From: Pampus argenteus
Lineage: Eukaryota > Chordata > Actinopteri > Scombriformes > Stromateidae
Assembly: GCA_036937835.1 (NCBI GenBank)
Contig: CM072866.1
Coordinates: 15,966,501-16,030,500, forward strand
Direction: 5' to 3'
Length of the DNA: 64,000 bases
A program made the translations under genes and the position numbers. Below the pieces are notes generated by a model. It had not been told where the DNA came from and did no database searches. It worked only from the letters and a program-made list of their open reading frames with translations. Below, one piece after another: positions 59,701 through 64,000 of the stretch; positions within the stretch are counted from its first letter, which is position 1, and each line of letters opens with the position of its first letter.

Positions 59701-61426
59701 ACAATGGCTACAGAACAGACAAATGTTCACACAAACGTCAGCTCAATGGCAAGTTTAAAAAAAACAAAACATTGCAAACAAAGCATTCAGAGCAGGTTGA
59801 ATGATCGGCCCTTTAAACCTATGAACGAGACCCTGGTAAAAGTGGCGATTGTTTTGTCAATGTAATATGTCCAAGGTCAAACTTGAGCTCTGCTTTTCTA
59901 AATACAATGCATGCAATAAATGTGGCTTACAAACACAATATTTCAATATCTTCCTGCCTGATGGAATCTTGACAAGACAAACCTAGTTTTGACTGGCATG
60001 TTTTGAAGCCAAGTGCTGCATAAAAATACCTCAACTAAAAGAAAACATGCATATAGGTATTGACAGATGATGAGGCAGAGAGAAAAGATGTCCTTGGCAC
60101 ATGTCCCATAGTCATGTCTAGTCAAGCTTGACTGTAATCTTATAGTGCACACATACGCATGCTAACAGACTGAAAGAGTCTGTGCTTGCTTTTAGGTATG
60201 CTTTTAATCACTAACTCATACACATCTACACACACAAACACACAAACACTTTTTATTACCGTTTCAACAGTTCACGTGCGGTACCGTTCACTCGTGAGAC
60301 ACACATGGGCTTCAATAAAATCTCAGGCACAAACAGAGATGACAGGAAACAATGTTGGCCTACTTTTTCATATCCTCATGACTAGGGTGGGATGCAGGCA
60401 CAAAAGGAGACAGTAGAGTAGTTCATCTGCCTTGATAAAATAATAAGGAGGGGCTATTTATAGACACAAATTCAGCAGCTTGACTTAAATGTGAAAGCAT
60501 ACTGAAACACGACATGCCAAGTGAAGAAATTGGTGCCAATTGGGAACATCACAAGCAATACATTAGAATGAGCATCTTGAGTTGCTCAAATTAAGTCACT
60601 GAAATGACCGTGATAAAACATCAAAAGCACATCTGCTGTGGAAAAATAAAAAAAAAATACCAAGAAACAATTCAATAATTACCAGAGATGTCATCAAGTT
60701 GTAGATGGAGAACTTCAAGGGACAGAAATGTGTTGTGAGAACTAACAAAAACATCTTGGGAGCAAAACCACAGACACTTGAAATAGTTGCTAAGACCATG
60801 ACAGAAGATAATGAAATAAAACTCAACAGCAAAGCAAGGCAGCCACGGGTGTTTGACGTGGAGGAAACACTAAATGAGCAAAGTCCTTTGTTATATAGTT
60901 TGATCCGAGCACCAAAACTTGTCTTGAAAACAAAGATGTGCACATTTCACATTTCTGTTTATCTGAGGTTATGTTGACTCTAATCCTAATGTTTTAAAGT
61001 TTAATTGCTGACTAAACTTTAAAAAAAAACCAGTCCATTCTTCAGGTGAAAAGTATCTTGTTGAAGCTAATTTGTTACATGGTTGCCTGCTGCGCTTTTA
61101 TTCAAACAGATCTCTGCTGATGTCACAGTGCTGCGCTCTTTCTGACTTCCTCTTTGGGCGTCCTTGAGGCGTGAAATGGCCCTGCTGGGTTCCTGTAGAG
61201 TCCCGTAGGACCACAATAGGCCCTGGACATCTGTGTGGTTTAACAGTAGGCAGGGCCTGAGTAGACCGGAACATGTCTATGGACCTCCTACTGGCCCACC
61301 CTTAAGACCCATACAAAACCCTGGTGACACCTAACAATAACACATTCATGCACAAGTAGGAGCACACATACAAAGACGCACACTCGAACACTGGCACTTA
61401 AACAGTGCATATACATTTTCTTATTT

Positions 61427-61430
<4 letters not shown>

Positions 61431-61471
<41 letters not shown>
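61431..61471. repeat. TA microsatellite
   Basis: About 20 uninterrupted TA units, followed by TGTG. Confidence 0.95.
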
Positions 61472-61475
<4 letters not shown>

Positions 61476-63152
61476 TTTTTTAAATTGCCAATTTCATCTG
61501 GTACAAGACCAGTTTTAGTCTGCGCTTGTGTAGTCATTACATGATTGGTGGAGTTGTGTAGCTGGGGGTGTGGTAATGCCAATTTGATAATGTGGTTTTT
61601 AGTATCCATTTTGTTAAAGGGAAAAATGTGCAAACTGAACTGAACTGAACTTACATGAGAATATTGGTAATAACATTCTGCGAATGCAGCATGATTATTC
61701 ATGCCCACCAAGATTAGAAGAAACAACTCAGAAATAACTCTCACCTTGAAGCAGTCCATTATAAAACCACTACATTATAAATGAGAAAATGTGAATTTTA
61801 TGCAAACATGACGTTTATAGAGACTGTTACACAATATCCAGGTCATGTAAAGCATTTTACTGCAAAAACAGGAGTGTGAGCACATATGTGTCAGTTGGAG
61901 AAAAAAAAAGGGAGCATGTCAGCATAAGTGACACGAAAGGGGAAAATAATTCATGAGCTGAGCGGCGTTAGAATAATACAGTTAGAAGTTACTGTTGTGC
62001 TTTCTCAGCTTGTTTAGTTGTGTTGACACAAAATCCACCGATCTGATATTATAGAAACCATGATCGATCACCTAAAGAGCTCAATTTACTTCAGGCTTTT
62101 AAAGCTGAGTGCTTGCTGTGAAATTGTTGCTGTTCTGTTCAAGTAGCTCAGCTCAAAAGTATTGATCTCAATCTGCATGACAGTTCATTTTACAACCTGA
62201 TTTGAGTCCTTGTCTAATTGACTAAAGGACATATATTTTCGCAGGCAGATTCTGTTCTTGTTCTATTTTTTTTTCTTCTTACTATCGGCCCTGATTTCAG
62301 ATGCCCTTTGACCTTTCTGAGCCTTAACAACAACAACCATTTAAAACAGAACAGAAGGCATGCCACTCATTCCAGACAGACAGAAATGTCAATATCAAAC
62401 ATATGCTTCTTACAAATCAATAGGTGACTTTAGCAAGAGGTAAACTGAAATGATCAATCAGGTATCAATCATGAGCTGATGAAAAGGCAAGGCCTGCACT
62501 GTTGTTCAGCCTCAGTAGTACATATCTGTTACTGTCTTGTTGGAATTGCATACCTTTGGCCTAAAGGCAAACAGAAAAAGCTGAATGCTTTAGGTCACCA
62601 GCCATATAAGGTTCATTCATACACATTTTCTGCCTAAAGAAGCTCTGCCTTAATAAAAAGCGGGTTGATTTAAGGGGGCTTCAGAGGACAATGCCGTGAT
62701 GAAGTAGTGATCTTTTTGATGACATATTCAGTTGTCAGTGTGCACAAAGACTTGCATCGCAGCTGTGGTTTAGTCAATGGATAAATGCAATGTTCTCCGG
62801 CACGTTTTCCCCTTCAGCTCTAAACACGCTTAAATATACGATGTGATCATACCAGCGACAAGGGTGGGAAACGTCAACGAGACTATTGGATTTCAGGATG
62901 TGTGATGCTGCACAGAACTGACACGGAGTCCTTGAGAGCACGCCGTGAGTGTTATTAGCTAATGCACATGCGTCATCAGGGATCACATACCATGATCGTG
63001 TCATCTTCACGTTATAGTAAAAAAATAGCAGGTTACGGCATCAGAGTTGATTTCTTCATTGGCATTTCAAGACTATTTCATCAGAGAAGTCAGTTGTGTG
63101 TCCCTGTGGTGTCATTATTAATTGTCATACATTTGCACAGCATTAAATATAT

Positions 63153-63206
63153 AAGGAATAAACCCATATAATACAATTGCAATTGTATTATATAGCTTTA
63201 TTCCTT
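63153..63206. repeat. 54-nt near-perfect palindrome
   Basis: A perfect 28-nt AT-rich palindrome (63166-63193, centre TTGCAA) is flanked by AAGGAATAAA (63153-63162) and its complement TTTATTCCTT (63197-63206). Of 27 possible pairs 25 match. AATAAA occurs once on each strand. Confidence 0.9.
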
Positions 63207-64000
63207 TTTTAATTTTAATCATAACCAAATTGCTCTCATGAGTGAATGATTAAAATTCCAAGGCAACTTCTACTCTTTTTATGATTGACTTTCAATAGAC
63301 TTGTCAAGTCCATGTGGTTAGAAACACATTGAACACAGAGAACACCAAACAGCTCTCTTGGTACAGGACAATGTGTTTTTCGCACTTTATGGCCGGGAAC
63401 ACGCATGCATGAATTCACACAGTCATAATGTTTTAATAACACATGCAGTCCATGTTGAAGCCTCAAAACTCTGCTTACATCCACAAGAAAGAAGGAAAGA
63501 AAAAAAGAAGAAATTAGTGACATGCCCGGAGAGCTGTAATTACATCCTGTCATAATTCTTTGACCCACTTTTCAACTTCTCTCTTTCATGTGGGACAGTA
63601 AGATATGCTTACAGCCTGAAACATCCTGGACAGTGTTTGTCAGTTGATATTTATCACATGGTGCTCTTAACTTCAATAGGGAGGTTAGGCCACAGGGCAC
63701 TGACCTCTGGTTTCAGTGGGAAAACTCGGTCCCCTCTTTGAAAAGAGGTACACCAGCACCTGTACTGACTTGGAAGGTGTCAAGATTTCAAACATGAAGA
63801 AGCCAAACGTCACGTCAAAACGTAACCCTTAAGGATGATCACACTTCGTCTTTGAAGTGGGCCAAACCTGTAGATGATATCCCCATCTTCAGCCAACATT
63901 CCTCAAGAGCCTCTCTGTTAATCCATTTTCTTTGCTGCTGCTCTTATAAGATAGAGTACTATCTCTATTATTTAGAGGCCAGCAGCTAGAGCAGCTAGCC

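Larger units (their letters stand above)
53047..64000. other. Upstream noncoding DNA, second part
   Basis: No gene I can name. Noted: two overlapping unidentified minus-strand ORFs at 56173-56761, a 41-nt TA run at 61431-61471 and the palindrome at 63153-63206. The amino-terminal exon of the long DLC1 isoform was looked for on the minus strand and not found. Confidence 0.55.

Noticed and set aside
62774..63010. 78-codon minus-strand ORF
   Set aside because: No family recognised and no supporting splice sites; it might be conserved noncoding DNA, but this cannot be judged from one sequence.

Overview
The window looks like a teleost fish nuclear chromosome, probably a percomorph-like fish with fairly compact introns. 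Coding exons are short and flanked by GT...AG sites. Noncoding DNA is AT-rich and full of CA/GT and TA microsatellites. The encoded proteins are vertebrate families. There are no bacterial operons, CRISPR arrays, rRNAs or recognisable tRNAs.

Three genes can be assembled exon by exon. (1) At 3582-6487 on + are the last three coding exons of a neuronal/retinal calcium-binding protein of the CaBP family, best read as cabp4; its 5' exons lie left of the window. (2) At 8445-18451 on - is a complete 12-exon gene for a RING / TPR-like / RING / LON-substrate-binding-domain protein, lonrf1, of 766 codons from the longest start (746 from a better-placed internal ATG). (3) At 24687-46037 on - is a complete 14-exon gene for the short isoform of the Rho GTPase-activating tumour suppressor dlc1 (SAM - serine-rich linker - RhoGAP - START), 1164 aa. 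Exon phases in the lonrf1 and dlc1 models add up to an uninterrupted reading frame.

Layout: cabp4 and lonrf1 converge, and a textbook CTCF-type motif lies between their stop codons. The interval 18.5-24.7 kb holds the lonrf1 promoter, simple repeats, a possible LINE tail and the presumed dlc1 3'UTR. The dlc1 promoter is a CpG-rich patch at about 46.04-46.45 kb. From there to 64 kb I find no gene I can name; this is probably upstream intergenic DNA or an intron of longer dlc1 isoforms. That stretch does hold a 109-nt imperfect hairpin, a 54-nt near-perfect palindrome, and a pair of overlapping minus-strand ORFs that look mildly coding but which I cannot identify.

The lonrf1-dlc1 neighbourhood and shared strand match human 8p22-p23, except that the human gene between them (TRMT9B) is not seen here and a CaBP gene lies on the far side of lonrf1. 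The three genes do not form one pathway: cabp4 tunes voltage-gated calcium channels, lonrf1 is a putative E3 ligase, and dlc1 switches off RhoA-type GTPases at focal adhesions.
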